A DNA stretch of 50,824 nucleotides, taken from Rhizobiaceae bacterium (GTDB lineage Bacteria; Pseudomonadota; Alphaproteobacteria; Rhizobiales; Rhizobiaceae). Numbering within the stretch: position 1 is the first letter of the stretch; each line of letters begins with the position of its first letter. The position numbers and the translations under genes are program-made. A model generated the notes under the pieces. The model did not search any database. It saw only the letters and a list, made by a program, of their open reading frames with translations, and had not been told where the DNA came from. Below, piece by piece: positions 1 through 9,400 of this stretch. The stretch spans positions 1 through 50,824 of the forward strand of contig JARGOX010000030.1 of the NCBI GenBank assembly GCA_029233925.1. Reading direction: 5' to 3'.

Positions 1-614
1 GATCACCGTCACCAAAACGGCAAACTGTCAGATCAAGTGTCAACTTCTACACATTGGCCATTCCCCAACAGCAATTGTCCGCTCTGTTTTGCCAGTCTTT
101 GGATATGTCTTCAAATCAAGAAGCAAGTCAAGTCGGTCCGTCGAGACGATCTGGGAAAGGCGCCTTCTGCGTTTCCGCAAGGAGCCTAGAATCCGTCCGG
201 GCGTCTTACCCGCAGCGAATGCCTGCTTTCCGCCCCACTGTGGACTTTAAGTGGTGACCTTCTTGGTTCACTTTGGGGAGGAGGAGGTGGCGAATGGAAG
301 GTGTGGTAATCTGGACCTTTCGCCATAGTGATCCAAGCCGAGCTAAGTCGACCTCTGATTTTGACACGGATTTGACATTCCGCTCCTAACCCATTGAAAT
401 CATTAGGTCTGTAGAGGTATCATAAGCCGTAGCTCACAAAATGGCGCTATGTTGCTAAGTGGGCTACAGCCTGAGCTAAAAAATGGGCTACAATTTTCTC
501 TAGTTCGCTCTATAGGGCATTGAAATATAACGATAAATAATTGTATTTGAGTCTTCTCGACCGCACCATTTTTGACTTTGATGATCGACAAATTCCCAAG
601 CGTTTTTGGTGAGA
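1..614. other. Gene-poor left edge, no supported gene
   Basis: No reading frame here resembles a known protein, and none has both a convincing ribosome binding site and family-like composition. The first 60 bases could be the tail of a feature that begins outside the window. The stretch contains a short direct repeat at 460-492, AT-rich sequence around 515-560 and otherwise unremarkable sequence. Confidence 0.5.
460..492. repeat. Two direct copies of TGGGCTACA, 24 bp period
   Basis: The nonamer TGGGCTACA occurs at 460-468 and again at 484-492, separated by 15 bp of mixed then A-rich sequence. The period is a little over two helical turns, which is compatible with a protein-binding pair, but no promoter or gene can be linked to it. 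Chance is a real possibility. Confidence 0.4.
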
Positions 615-687
615 ATGGTCACGCGGCCTGCCCTCCTGATTGTTTTTCTGATCAGCGCTGGCGTTGCCGCTGCCCTTTGACCTTTCA

Positions 688-1611
688 TCAGGGACGTCTT
701 TGGCTGTCGCACATTTGCTCTGCGATGGGACCCATGTTGATCACGCGTTCCACTTCGGCAAAATAGCGTTCCGCATCGCGCGAAGGTGGCGCATCTTTCA
801 TGGTGATGACGTTCAGGGGGAAGCGGTAGTCCAGATCCAGACGCGCCATTGTGGTGCCGGCGGGCAGACGACTGTAAACCGTGAATTGGTCCAAAAGCGT
901 CAGGCCGAGGTTTTCCTGAACCAGAGCGCATGCAGAGTTCATCAGGCGACAGCGCGCTCTGTACTCAGGCTTCAATCCGCGGCTCTGGAATAATTCGTCA
1001 ATCAGCTGTTGCTGAAAAGACAGGGGATCGTAGCCCACAAGCGGATGGCCGGCAATGTCTTCCAATGTGACCTCCTCGCGCCCACTCAATGGGTGGTTCT
1101 CTGACATGAGACACACCAAAGGAGCCTCCGCTAGCCTCCGGGTGCTCAATCGGGGATCGTCAATGTCATAGATCGTGAGCGCAAAGTCCAACTGCCGAAA
1201 TTCCAGTTGCGGCAGGATCTCCTTGATATGCACAACAGCCAGTTCAAAGTGAAATCGAGGCACACGCCGCTGCATTTCTGCAAGTGATTTGGGCACCAGA
1301 CTGAGCCCAAGTCCGGGCGATGTGCCAAATCGCAATGACACATCTGTCCGCTCGCGTGGAGCGAGGCGAGCCTGAATTCTGCTGAGCCCCGAATGGACGG
1401 ATTCCAGGTCTTCCATCAGCGCATTGGCCTCAGGCGTCGGAATGAAACCCTTTGACGTGCGTGAGAAAAGCGCAAAGCCGATATGTGTCTCGGTGTGGCG
1501 CAACATACGGCTGACCGCCGCAGCGGAGACGTTGAGAAGCTGTGCTGCCCCGGACACGGAGCGCGCCAGAAGAACTGCACGGATCACTTCTACCTGTCGG
1601 ATCGAGATCAT
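688..1611 (-). CDS. LysR-family transcriptional regulator
   Basis: The protein has 307 residues, normal for LysR regulators. Residues 1-60 form the winged helix-turn-helix (SVSGAAQLLNVSAAAVSRML), and residues about 90-290 match the periplasmic-binding-protein-like effector domain. The frame stays open far upstream, but an ATG at 1611 gives the canonical start MISIRQVE, and residues upstream of it look like antisense of the neighbouring gene. No strong Shine-Dalgarno sequence precedes this ATG. The gene is divergent from the FAD oxidoreductase/TRAP operon with 99 bp between starts, the usual geometry for a LysR protein that controls its neighbour and itself. The effector is unknown; the TRAP solute or its metabolite is a reasonable guess. 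Confidence 0.9.
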   Translation of the reverse strand: MISIRQVEVIRAVLLARSVSGAAQLLNVSAAAVSRMLRHTETHIGFALFSRTSKGFIPTPEANALMEDLESVHSGLSRIQARLAPRERTDVSLRFGTSPGLGLSLVPKSLAEMQRRVPRFHFELAVVHIKEILPQLEFRQLDFALTIYDIDDPRLSTRRLAEAPLVCLMSENHPLSGREEVTLEDIAGHPLVGYDPLSFQQQLIDELFQSRGLKPEYRARCRLMNSACALVQENLGLTLLDQFTVYSRLPAGTTMARLDLDYRFPLNVITMKDAPPSRDAERYFAEVERVINMGPIAEQMCDSQRRP

Positions 1612-1616
1612 GGCAT

Positions 1617-1631
1617 TTAACCAAACGTTAA
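1617..1631. promoter_or_regulatory. Candidate LysR operator (T-N11-A palindrome)
   Basis: TTAACCAAACGTTAA is a perfect inverted repeat with 5-bp arms TTAAC/GTTAA and a 5-bp spacer. It fits the T-N11-A rule for LysR-type binding sites and starts 6 bp from the regulator's start codon in the divergent intergenic region. That position suits autorepression; activation of the operon at 1711 would need a second site. Confidence 0.5.
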
Positions 1632-1710
1632 GGAGGCGATAGCAGATGTTAATGGTCTTGCGTCCCGGGTTCAAATAAAAACGCGCTACTTGTGTCCAGG
1701 GGAGCGGGCG

Positions 1711-3030
1711 ATGTCGGATTGCGGAGCACAGATCAGATCCACAGAAGCCATCGAAAAAGCCTATGACGTCATTGTCGTTGGCGGTGGAATGTCGGGCTGT
1801 GCAGCGGCACTCTCTGCAGCGCGTGCCGGCGCCCGCGTCCTTTTGATCGAACAGAACGCCTTCCTGGGCGGCGCTGCCACCGCTGGTATGGTCGGCCAGT
1901 TCGTCGGTTGGCAAACCCGCTCCGGCCGCACGGTTGTTGAAGGCGTGGCAGCCGATATCGTGTTGCGTTTGCGCGACGAGGGCGGTTGCAATGCGCTTGG
2001 CACATTCGTCATGTCTACCGGCCATGTGATGAACCGCATCGAGTATCATGCGGAAATCCTCAAAGTCGTCCTTGACCAGATGCTGCTGGAGGCTGGCGTC
2101 GAAATCCTGTTCAAGTCCGTCACCATCGCAACTGAAATGGCTGATGAGCGTATTACGGCAGTCAAGGTCTGGTGTGCAGGGACACATCTGGACCTGCATG
2201 CAAATACATTCGTTGATGCGTCCGGCGATATGAATCTGATCACTTTGGCCGGCGGAACATTTCTTGCGCTCGAGCAAGGGCAGGCGTTGCAACCGGGCAC
2301 CATGATGTTTGCCATGACACCGGTTCGTTTTGATGCGCTGGAGAAAATGACGCGCGAAGATCGCGACCGAGTTGTACGCCGGGGCTTGGAAGAAGGCGTT
2401 CTGCCGCGGGCTGCATTGCACTATTCACGCGTTCCCGGTAGCGACGCAGCCTGGTTCAATATTTCGCGGGTGGTTGTTGATCCGGACGATCCGTTCTCCG
2501 TAAGTTCCGGCGAGATCGAAGGCAGACGTCAGGCTTTGGAAATTTCGCGTTTTCTCACCGCGAATCTGTCCGGCTGTGAAGCAGCGCGCCTGTCGGCTTT
2601 TGCGCCGCAACTTGGCATTCGCGACACGCGCCGTGTGCGTGGTGACTATGTGATCACGCGCGAAGATATTACCAGCGGTGTTCGATTTGCCGATACGGTC
2701 GCGGCAGGTGCCTATCCGATTGATGTGCACAAGCCGAACGGGACCGACATTACATTCATCGAATTTGACGAGGATCACCACTATAATATCCCTTTTCGGG
2801 CGCTGATTCCCCTGGGGTTGCGCAACGTGCTGACAGCAGGACGCGGTATTTCGGCGACCCATGAGGCCTTTGCTGCGCTCAGGGTCATGCCCACAGCGAT
2901 GGCCATGGGACATGCAGCAGGGCTGGGCGCTGCCATGGCGGCAGAAGACAGACAGGGCGAAATTCGCCGCATCGACGTGACCAGCCTGCAAACGCGGTTG
3001 CTGGCCGCAAACGCCTATTTGGGAACCTGA
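1711..3030 (+). CDS. FAD-dependent oxidoreductase (FAD_oxidored type)
   Basis: The protein has 439 residues and an N-terminal Rossmann FAD-binding motif, DVIVVGGGMSG, at about residues 19-29, followed by an acidic residue ending the second strand (VLLIEQ). The C-terminal part has the second FAD-contact region (LTAGRGISATHEAF, then AMAMGHAAGLGAA), typical of the FAD-dependent oxidoreductase family related to succinate dehydrogenase flavoproteins. The chosen ATG is 6 bp after GGGGAG (1699-1704); an in-frame TTG at 1690 is less likely. It is the first gene of the operon, and dctM begins 1 bp after its stop. It probably oxidises or reduces the solute imported by the TRAP system. The substrate cannot be read from sequence. 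Confidence 0.85.
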   Translation: MSDCGAQIRSTEAIEKAYDVIVVGGGMSGCAAALSAARAGARVLLIEQNAFLGGAATAGMVGQFVGWQTRSGRTVVEGVAADIVLRLRDEGGCNALGTFVMSTGHVMNRIEYHAEILKVVLDQMLLEAGVEILFKSVTIATEMADERITAVKVWCAGTHLDLHANTFVDASGDMNLITLAGGTFLALEQGQALQPGTMMFAMTPVRFDALEKMTREDRDRVVRRGLEEGVLPRAALHYSRVPGSDAAWFNISRVVVDPDDPFSVSSGEIEGRRQALEISRFLTANLSGCEAARLSAFAPQLGIRDTRRVRGDYVITREDITSGVRFADTVAAGAYPIDVHKPNGTDITFIEFDEDHHYNIPFRALIPLGLRNVLTAGRGISATHEAFAALRVMPTAMAMGHAAGLGAAMAAEDRQGEIRRIDVTSLQTRLLAANAYLGT

Positions 3031-3031
3031 C

Positions 3032-4312
3032 ATGGCTTTTGGCGCGCTGCTTGTTTCCTTTGCATTCTTCATGGCGATTGGCACACCTGTGGCTCTGGCC
3101 ATGGGATTTGCTTCGATCATCTATATTTTGCTCGGTGATGTATCGCCGGCAATTTTCATTTTCTCAATGGTTGAAAGCCTGGGGGGCGGGACCCTTCTGG
3201 CAATTCCGTTTTTTGTCCTGGCGGGCGAGATCATGAATGTCGGTGGCATCACCATACGCATTTTCCATTTTGCCTCTTTGCTTGTTGGCCATATTCGCGG
3301 CGGCATGGCGCATGTGAATATTCTATCGAGCCTGCTGTTTGCCGGAATTTCCGGTTCAGCTGTGGCCGATGCCGCAGGTTTGGGACGCATAGAGATCAAG
3401 GCGATGGTCAATGCCGGATATACACCGGCCTTCAGCGCTGCAGTGACGGCAGCTTCCAGCTGCATCGGGCCGATCATTCCGCCATCCATCCTGATGGTAC
3501 TTTACGGGTCAATGTCTGATGTATCGATCCCTGCGCTTTTCCTCGGTGGATTGATTCCCGGGCTCCTGCTGGGCCTGTTCATGATGATCTATGTCTATTT
3601 CGCAGCCAGGGGCGAGGGCGTCGAGCCGGCGCCTCGGGCCCGGTTACGCGAGATTGCGCGCAGCTTGCTCGTCAATGCGCCGCCGCTTGCAACGCCTTTT
3701 GTCATCATTGCGGGATTGGTCTTTGGCGTTGTAACCCCGACAGAAGCAGGCGTGATTGCGATTGCCTATGCCTGCATTGTTTCAGCGCTCTATGGTGACC
3801 TGACATGGTCGACTCTGGGATCCATGCTTGAAGAAGCCTTGATCACCACAACACAGATCATGTTCATTCTGGGCATGTCATCGCTGTTTGGCTGGCTCAT
3901 CACGACCGAGCAACTGCCGCAGGCGATGGCCTCCTTCTTTGCTGAATCCGGCTATGGTCACATTGCGTTTCTTCTGGCCGTCAATGTGATCCTTTTGATT
4001 CTTGGCACATTCATGAGCCTGACGTCGATCCTGGTCATTTTCACCCCCACTCTGGTGGGAATGGGCACATCGCTTGGAGTTGATCCCGTTCACCTGGGTG
4101 TTGTTGTCGTCTTGAACCTGACCGTCGGTCTGATCACCCCGCCACTTGGCTGGTGCCTCTATATCGTCACCGAGATTGCCGAGATCCGGTTTATCGATAC
4201 CGCGAGAGCCATCCTGCCGTTTCTGATCCCTATTCTGGCCGTGTTGATGCTGATCACCTATGTGCCGCAACTTATTCTTTTTCCCGGCGAATATTTTTTG
4301 CAGGGACGATAG
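3032..4312 (+). CDS. dctM: TRAP transporter large permease subunit
   Basis: This 426-residue integral membrane protein is almost entirely hydrophobic, with about 12 predicted membrane segments, and is of normal length for a DctM subunit. The stretch containing IGPIIPPSILMVLYG is characteristic of the family. It is the ion-coupled translocation channel of a TRAP importer, driven by a sodium or proton gradient, and works with the binding protein and small permease encoded just downstream. The start codon lies 1 bp after the FAD gene's stop, indicating translational coupling. In most TRAP operons the order is P-Q-M; here M comes first. Confidence 0.95.
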   Translation: MAFGALLVSFAFFMAIGTPVALAMGFASIIYILLGDVSPAIFIFSMVESLGGGTLLAIPFFVLAGEIMNVGGITIRIFHFASLLVGHIRGGMAHVNILSSLLFAGISGSAVADAAGLGRIEIKAMVNAGYTPAFSAAVTAASSCIGPIIPPSILMVLYGSMSDVSIPALFLGGLIPGLLLGLFMMIYVYFAARGEGVEPAPRARLREIARSLLVNAPPLATPFVIIAGLVFGVVTPTEAGVIAIAYACIVSALYGDLTWSTLGSMLEEALITTTQIMFILGMSSLFGWLITTEQLPQAMASFFAESGYGHIAFLLAVNVILLILGTFMSLTSILVIFTPTLVGMGTSLGVDPVHLGVVVVLNLTVGLITPPLGWCLYIVTEIAEIRFIDTARAILPFLIPILAVLMLITYVPQLILFPGEYFLQGR

Positions 4313-4352
4313 ATGCAACCGAAACGATCAAAGCTTCAAAAGGGAGGTTACT

Positions 4353-5333
4353 ATGAAAATGAATACCAAACGCGTGACGATCACCGCAGCGGCGTTGCTG
4401 ATGTCAATGACCGTCGCCCAGGCCGCCAGCTATCGTCTGGCATGTCCATCCGCCGAGACATCAACCACATGCCTTACAGCGACCTATTTCTCTGACAAGG
4501 TGCGCGAACTTTCCAAGGGTGATATCGATATTCAGGTGTTCCCAGCCGGACAGCTCGGCTCGGGCGCAAAAGCCATCCAGCAAATGCGCGCCGGCGTTCT
4601 GGATTTCGTTGTGGAATCAATGTCTAACTATGGCAACTTCGTCGATGATTTCAACGTTGTCTCATGGGGTTTCACATTCCGCGACAATGCGCATTTCCAG
4701 ACTTTCCTTGCTTCTGATCTGCAAAAGGCGATGCAGGACGAACTCAATGAAACGTCCGGCGTAAAGATGCTTGCAGGCAATTGGAGCAAACTGCCGCGCA
4801 TGGTGGTTTCGACCAGGCCGATCCACACACCGGAAGACCTTGCCGGGCTTAAATTTCGTGTTCCTGGCATTCCGTCATTTATCAAAACCTGGTCGACCCT
4901 TGGTGCGAACCCGACGCAAGTGCCATGGGGTGAGAGTTTCCAGGCGCTGAAAACCGGACTGACCGACGCAATGGAAACGCCCTATGATTCCATTTTGAGC
5001 CAAAAATTCCATCTGGCAGCCCCCTATGTTTCGCTGACCGAACATGTCTACGATTCCATCACAGTGTCGATGAATGGCGCGAGCTTTGCCAAATTGGATG
5101 CAGCGGACCAAGACCTTTTGCTGCAGGCTGCCGCTGACGCAGCAGACTATTCGGCCGAATTGGTAAGCGAAGTCGCCAAGACGGTTGCCAGTAAACTTGA
5201 AGCAGATGGGGCCACGATCCTCGACGTCGATCGCGCACCCTTCGCCGCAAAATTGAAGGCTGCGGCGCACGAGCAGGAAAATGAAGGTCTGTGGGGCGCT
5301 GGCCTCTACGACGGCATTCAGGCTCTGCAGTAG
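4353..5333 (+). CDS. dctP: TRAP transporter solute-binding protein
   Basis: The protein has 326 residues with a Sec signal peptide ending near residue 24 (TVAQA/ASY). It belongs to the DctP family of periplasmic extracytoplasmic receptors. The family's carboxylate-binding arginine is visible in KFRVPG (Arg169), and the following NPTQVPWGESFQALKTG segment is also typical, so the ligand is probably an organic acid. The ATG was chosen because AGGGAGG (4341-4347) precedes it by 5 bp; the frame is open further upstream without such a site. The 40-bp gap after dctM with a strong ribosome binding site suits the higher expression needed for a binding protein. Confidence 0.95.
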   Translation: MKMNTKRVTITAAALLMSMTVAQAASYRLACPSAETSTTCLTATYFSDKVRELSKGDIDIQVFPAGQLGSGAKAIQQMRAGVLDFVVESMSNYGNFVDDFNVVSWGFTFRDNAHFQTFLASDLQKAMQDELNETSGVKMLAGNWSKLPRMVVSTRPIHTPEDLAGLKFRVPGIPSFIKTWSTLGANPTQVPWGESFQALKTGLTDAMETPYDSILSQKFHLAAPYVSLTEHVYDSITVSMNGASFAKLDAADQDLLLQAAADAADYSAELVSEVAKTVASKLEADGATILDVDRAPFAAKLKAAAHEQENEGLWGAGLYDGIQALQ

Positions 5334-5357
5334 GTTTTCCCTCCGGAGAAGTAACAC

Positions 5358-5858
5358 ATGGACCGTTTTGACAATTGCCTCGCAGTGATCAGCAAATTCT
5401 ACCTGCGCATTTCGCAACTGCTTTTGCTGTGCCTGGTGCTCGGAGTTCTGTCAGAGGTCATCATGCGCTACTTCTTCGGAAAGGGTGTTCTTGGTTCGTC
5501 CGAGTTGACACGGTTGACGATCACCTGGATCGTTTTCCTTATGTCTTTCGTGCTTTTTCGCAAGCGCCGCCATATCGTGGTAACGGCGCTTGTGGACATC
5601 ATGGCTCCGCCTTTGCAGCGTCTGTGTGAAAAAATCATCAACGTCTCGGTGATCATCCTGTCGATCTACGTTTTGGTTCAGATCGGGAATGTCTGGGAAT
5701 TTTTGGCATTGAAGACACCGGTTTTCCAAATCCCGGATACGCTCTTCAAGATTTCACCAGCCTTCTGCTTTGTCCCGATGTCCCTGCAAGCCATGCTCAA
5801 CCTCTTCATGCCAGAGCAGAAGCCATCCCAACCTGTAGGAGCAGATGAAGGCTTTTGA
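5358..5858 (+). CDS. dctQ: TRAP transporter small permease subunit
   Basis: This 166-residue protein has four predicted membrane helices, the standard topology and size for a DctQ subunit. The central motif region (SSELTRLTITWIVFLMSFVLFRKRRHI) is typical of the family. It binds DctM and is required for transport, though its mechanistic role is less clear than that of the other subunits. A GGAG sequence lies about 9 bp upstream of the ATG. It is the last gene of the operon and is followed by more than 500 bp without a recognisable gene. Confidence 0.9.
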   Translation: MDRFDNCLAVISKFYLRISQLLLLCLVLGVLSEVIMRYFFGKGVLGSSELTRLTITWIVFLMSFVLFRKRRHIVVTALVDIMAPPLQRLCEKIINVSVIILSIYVLVQIGNVWEFLALKTPVFQIPDTLFKISPAFCFVPMSLQAMLNLFMPEQKPSQPVGADEGF

Positions 5859-6408
5859 TGCTCAATGGGCAAGTAAAGTAGGTGTCTCTGCCCATATCAT
5901 AATCCGGTCTGGACACGCCTGTTCATTTGTCAGGCCGCACACTTGCCACACACAAATTGGCAAAGCCTCTTCGTTGTGGGTCATGAACGCCCAGCCAGGT
6001 CCCGCCCATCATCGACCAGCAGATGTCCCGCCTGCAAATCAGTGAAACCTATAATTGAGTCGCGTCGTCAGAATTCCGCCCAAATGCTCGGAACTCTCGG
6101 AAATATGCTCCGTAGACCGAACCATCTCGGTTTTTCAAAGTGAAAATATTCACCCGTTTATCGGGAGGGTGCGCACAGGGCGTACCGGCAAAATCCCAAT
6201 GAAAACATTACATTTGACGTAAATGCGATAATTTCCGTTCAGTGCATCGATTTTTCAATCCGGAAAACTCGTAAAATTCATTTTGACAGATTCAGCAAAT
6301 GTCGTCCTATTCTGGTCAGCGGTGAGGATGAATTCTGGCCTTTTCTGCTGCGTTTGAAGGACAGGTCCTTCGAAAACGCGAAGATTGCATTTCTTGCGGG
6401 GGTATCCA
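5859..6408. other. Intergenic region upstream of the autotransporter
   Basis: No gene is supported in these 550 bp. A weak hairpin (TTGCCA/TGGCAA, 5943-5963) might end the TRAP transcript, but no T-run follows it. The right half is AT-rich (6190-6300) and probably carries the autotransporter promoter. Short open frames here lack ribosome binding sites and family resemblance. Confidence 0.5.
6283..6313 (+). promoter_or_regulatory. Possible sigma-70 promoter for the autotransporter gene
   Basis: A perfect TTGACA (6283-6288) is followed after 19 bp by TATTCT (6308-6313). The spacing is longer than ideal and the -10 element is imperfect. It lies about 95 bp upstream of the autotransporter start in AT-rich sequence, which is the main support. 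Confidence 0.3.
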
Positions 6409-9400
6409 ATGACGTTTCGCTGTTCCAATCTCTTAGACCGTGCTTATTCCAATTTGCCCTCTCGGAGCAGCCTGCAGGCCGCGTATAACGGACACCTTTT
6501 GACAGCCAACAAGGCAGGACGGGTGCTATGGAGGCGATCGATCCGCCATCTGCGGGACCTGCATCGTCATCTGGCCTCATCAAGCAGTTCAATTGTGCTT
6601 GATATGGCCTATATCCGCATCCTGCCGGGCGCGGCTGTGACCGCCGGTCTGCTGTCCATCGCTGCGCACGCCGATTCATCCGTCTCGACAACGCCGCCCA
6701 ATCCGGCTGCGGGTTTGCTGACCTCGATTGACGCGATTGATGATGCCGCAACTGTTAAAAAGGCCCAACTTTCGGACTTTGCGCTTGCGACAATTACTGC
6801 TTATAGAAATGCCGACCCCTTGCCTGACGCGCCGGCACCGACAATCGGCAGCCTGTTGAACGCCGGTATCGCCATCACCGAAACGGTTGACGGAATTTCC
6901 GTGATATCAGATGTGAATGGTGCGGCGGCCATTGGCCATCCATCCGGCAGCGCAGTCCAACTGAATGTGCGCAATGGCGGCTCGATCGTTACCAGCGGCA
7001 ATCAGAATCCGGGTTTCCGCGTTGAAGGGTCTGGAAACGCGACAGAGATCAACCTGGAGAGTGACGGCAGAATTTCGACGACGGGAACCGGATCACCTGC
7101 TCTGCAACTTGGTGGTGGTCATCATGTTGTTGGTTTCAGTGAAGCAGGCATTGATACCAGTGGCAATCAGTCCGCCGGGATTGATGTTGCCCTGGGAGGG
7201 AACGGTATGTTTCTGCTGGAGTCGAATGGACGTCCCGCAGATCGTCCCGTCATCCAGACCATTGGCAATTATGCGCCCGGTGTGAATATTCTTGATTCGG
7301 GCAGTTCCACATTTGCCTTTGATATCAATGACGGGCCGGACATTGCCACCGAGCCCGGGTTTCAGACCCAGGGCAATTTCTCGCCGCTGTTCAATGTTTT
7401 GGGCGGTGGCCAATCAAGCCTTTCCTTTTCGTCCACCAATTCCAGTTTCGCCACGCAGGGCAATTGGTCGACCGGAATGAATTTCTGTTTTGCAGAAAGT
7501 TCGGACATGCTGATCCTGCTGGAAAGCCTGTCGGCCAAGACAACGGGTGACAATGCGCCTGTTCTGGCGACCCGAATTGGTTCGGGGAGCATCACGAACC
7601 TTGTCGCCATCGATGTTGACTTGACGACGAATGGCGATGGTTCGGCTGCCATTCACCAACGCACGAATGGCAACAGCTATTCGCATACCGTCCTTCTTGC
7701 AGACAGTTCCGTGGTCACAACCGGCTCCGATTCGCCCGGTATTTTCCTCGATAGCAGTGTCGGCAGCGCTGAATCATCAAATCGCACCGTTACACTTCTG
7801 AATTCGACCATCACGACCGGAGATGACCGCAGTTCCGGATTTTTTGTGAACGGTTTGGGGTTCGGTTCAGCGATGGAGACCATACTGACCGGTATCGAAA
7901 TCTCCACGGTCGGAGACGATTCAAGAGGGCTTTTAGAGGGATCTGTTGGCGCAAGTTCGGCTTTCTCATCAACGATAGAGGATTCAACCCTATCAACCAT
8001 GGGAATGCGCTCGACCGCTTTGGAGTTGGGCGCTGCGCAATTGGTTAGCAGCGTGCGGTCAATTGAGATGCAAACTGTGGAACTGTCGACGGACGGCGAC
8101 AACTCCGCCGCTGCCTTTCTCAGGCTCTTTCCTGAAACGCCCTCTGGTGTACCGGCCGCCAGCACAACTACATTGTCTTGGGATGACGTCACCCTGAACA
8201 CGGAAGGCAACTCGTCGCCGGGGTTTTTGATTGGCACCACAGACATTGCCACCGGCTACGGTGCTGCAGCAACGGCCATGTCAATGGCGATTGACGGTGA
8301 CAACACAAGCATCACGACTTTGGGCGCCAATTCTCCCGGGTTGATTGTCAACGGATTTGGCGACGAAGTCACCAATAGCGACTTTACTCTGCAACTTGAA
8401 AATCAAAGTGTTTCGACAGCCGGAACCTACGCTTTTGGCATGCAATTGAATGTCATGGGTGGCAGCGCCAGCGAATTCATCTCCACATCGGTCCTGAACC
8501 AGATTGACATCGAGACTCAAGGTGTTTTGTCCTTCGGTCTTTCTGTCGGCAACTTCACCGGCTTTGTTGGAGACAGCAACACAGTCAATGTGACTACGTT
8601 CTTCGGCAATGTCACGGTCGATACGCAGGGTGATTTTGCAATCGGCTTTCTTCTGGACCCCATTGGAACGGACAATGTCAATTCCATCGCCACAACGACC
8701 GGAGTTCAAACGACAATCACCACCAGCGGCACGTTTGCACCAGGCCTCATTCTCGGCAACGGTCTCGGCCTTTCCGTCGAGGGCACCCGGACACCGCTGG
8801 TCTGCGATACACCGCCCAACCATTGTGTTACCATCAACACCGCATTTGATGCGGCCGAGACAACGATCGGTGCCGGTCCGCTTGTCTCCATCAGCAATCT
8901 CGCGCTTTCCAACATCTCAGCCACCACGTCTGGAGCCTATTCGGATGCACTGCAGATCAGTTCTCATTCAGCGCTGACGATCTCCAGCGATGTTCTGGGG
9001 ACAGCTGCCCCGGATGGCGGGATTTTCACCGGTACCATCGACAATTTCGATGGTTTCGTTGCGACCGGCGAGGGGAGCCGTGCCGTGCGCAATTATGGCA
9101 TTATCCATGGCGGTGACGACGGCATCATTTTGGCGCCTGGAACAGTGGGCAATTTTGCCAATGATGGCACCATCATGTCCAGTGGGGACGTGGCACTGAC
9201 CTATGGTGCGACCGACGATACATTTGAATTGGGACCCGAGGGCATTGTCATCGGTCGGGTCGAGGCAGGCCAGGGCACAGACACATTGGTACTGGGTGGC
9301 GATATTCCCGTGCCCTTTGTGGGTGAGGAACCGGATCCTGACGAGGGCACCTTTGACCACACGTTGATTGGAACACAATATATCGATTTCGAGCAAATCG

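Noticed and set aside
1-60. End of an insertion sequence at the left edge
   Set aside because: The sequence was faintly reminiscent of insertion-sequence ends, but no terminal inverted repeat or transposase frame can be seen in the window.
1612-2421. Long N-terminal extension of the LysR frame on the minus strand
   Set aside because: The extra 270 codons are antisense to the FAD oxidoreductase gene and have no domain resemblance; the LysR helix-turn-helix starts right after the ATG at 1611.
2425-3120. 231-codon minus-strand frame opposite the FAD gene and dctM
   Set aside because: It lies fully antisense to well-supported genes, has no recognisable domain and no ribosome binding site. It is a by-product of high-GC codon bias.
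5845-6143. Two overlapping 66-codon frames after dctQ
   Set aside because: They overlap each other in different frames, have coding-unlike composition and lack ribosome binding sites.
6985-9090. Passenger repeats considered as a tandem DNA repeat or CRISPR-like array
   Set aside because: The DNA units differ strongly and the spacing varies; conservation exists only at protein level within one open reading frame.
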